From UBA1447 sp964568955 (GTDB taxonomy: Bacteria; Bacillota; Clostridia; Oscillospirales; Acutalibacteraceae), in the NCBI GenBank assembly GCA_964568955.1, contig CAZMSM010000087.1:1-6590 (forward strand): a DNA stretch of 6,590 nt, read 5' to 3'. A program made the position numbers and the translations under genes. The notes below the pieces were generated by a model, which was given only the letters and a program-made list of their open reading frames with translations, was not told where the DNA came from and did not search any database. Below are positions 6,143-6,590 of the stretch, piece after piece. Within the stretch, counting starts at the first letter, position 1. Every line of letters begins with the position of its first letter.

Positions 6143-6590
6143 GTGAAAAAAACAATCCCTATAGTATTTGCCTTATTGCTGCTGATTCTCTCGTCGTGTA
6201 CCACCGATGAAAAGTCGCCTACGAATGAAAGCACAACCGATTTTTCTCATACGGAAACTTTATCATCGGCTGATGTAAGTCAGGATGAAACATCGGTTCC
6301 GGTAAAAGCGCAATCCAAGGCCGAAAAGTTACTTGCTAACATGACACTTGAAGAAAAAATCGGTCAACTATTCATCATACGCCCCGATGCAATGCAACCA
6401 GACCTAACACCGGCACAAATCAATGCCTCAACAAAAAACGGTGTGACAGAGTTTGATGTAAAAATGCAAAAGACGCTAAAAAAATACCCCGTAGGGGGCG
6501 TTGTCTTGTTCGGAAAAAACATTTCAACTCCTGCACAGTTGACCGCCTTTATTAAGGATATGCAACAGCAAAGTGCTGTTGCTCTATTTG
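6143..6590 (+). CDS. Lipoprotein glycoside hydrolase family 3, N-terminal part
   Basis: The first 149 codons of a secreted, membrane-anchored enzyme that continues past the window. Residues 1-19 form a lipoprotein signal: KK, a hydrophobic run and the lipobox L16-S17-S18-C19. A Ser/Thr/Asp/Glu-rich linker (20-58) follows, as in surface lipoproteins. From about 60 the GH3 N-terminal domain begins: AEKLLANMTLEEKIGQLFII (59-78), then YPVGGVVLFGKNISTPAQL (115-133), a pattern typical of NagZ-type beta-N-acetylhexosaminidases; the catalytic residues lie beyond the window end. The likely role is hydrolysis of N-acetylglucosaminides (cell-wall turnover or glycan use), inferred from subfamily resemblance. 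The start is uncertain: GTG 6143 is chosen because MKK begins the signal, but GTG 6134 is in frame, and neither has a good Shine-Dalgarno sequence. A TATATA at 6111-6116 could be a -10 box, but no well-spaced -35 is visible. Confidence 0.88.
   Translation, partial: MKKTIPIVFALLLLILSSCTTDEKSPTNESTTDFSHTETLSSADVSQDETSVPVKAQSKAEKLLANMTLEEKIGQLFIIRPDAMQPDLTPAQINASTKNGVTEFDVKMQKTLKKYPVGGVVLFGKNISTPAQLTAFIKDMQQQSAVALF

Noticed and set aside
6052..6234. A 60-codon open frame on the - strand near the GH3 gene start
   Set aside because: It overlaps the lipoprotein signal region in antisense and has neither RBS nor motif.
1..6590. CRISPR array, tRNA or rRNA gene, insertion sequence, phage or toxin-antitoxin genes
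   Set aside because: No regularly spaced direct repeats, cloverleaf sequence, transposase motifs or small paired toxin-like genes were seen on either strand.

Overview
The window looks like chromosomal DNA of a low-to-mid-GC anaerobic Firmicute of the clostridial type. This is inferred from strong AGGAGG-type ribosome binding sites, GTG starts, a lipoprotein glycosidase, and protein families common in gut and environmental Clostridia. No ribosomal or other taxonomic marker gene is present, so the assignment stays at that level.

Left part (1-3223): two convergent genes of apparent carbohydrate metabolism. A 5'-truncated glycoside hydrolase (+ strand) has a TIM barrel of the GH42/GH14 kind followed by a GH42-like Rossmann-type domain. 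It ends inside a near-perfect bidirectional hairpin terminator (1924-1968). A uronate-isomerase-like amidohydrolase (- strand, true start GTG at 3223) reads towards it. The glycosidase may release a sugar or sugar acid that the second enzyme processes, but neither substrate can be read from the sequence.

Middle (3224-3400): a divergent intergenic region. It has a good sigma-A-type promoter to the right (TTGTGA-17-TATACT, 3313-3341) and a weaker extended -10 to the left.

Right part (3401-6017): three codirectional genes, namely a small single-domain flavodoxin, the RNA ligase RtcB and a pirin-family cupin. rtcB and the pirin gene are 37 nt apart, each with its own strong RBS, and look like one transcript. 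Between flavodoxin and rtcB is an 87-nt gap with a hairpin and a T7 tract directly against the rtcB Shine-Dalgarno sequence, which suggests partial termination or attenuation. The flavodoxin and rtcB genes use AGA/AGG for 27 of 29 arginines, whereas the left glycosidase uses both arginine codon families about equally. The two halves may therefore have different histories.

Right end (6018-6590): a short gap with overlapping, mutually exclusive inverted repeats, then the first 149 codons of a lipoprotein glycoside hydrolase family 3 enzyme that runs off the window.

No tRNA, rRNA, CRISPR array, insertion sequence or phage gene was recognised. No clearly new multi-gene system is visible. The points most worth a second look are the flavodoxin/RtcB/pirin neighbourhood, the leader in front of rtcB, and the unassigned specificity of the glycosidase and amidohydrolase.
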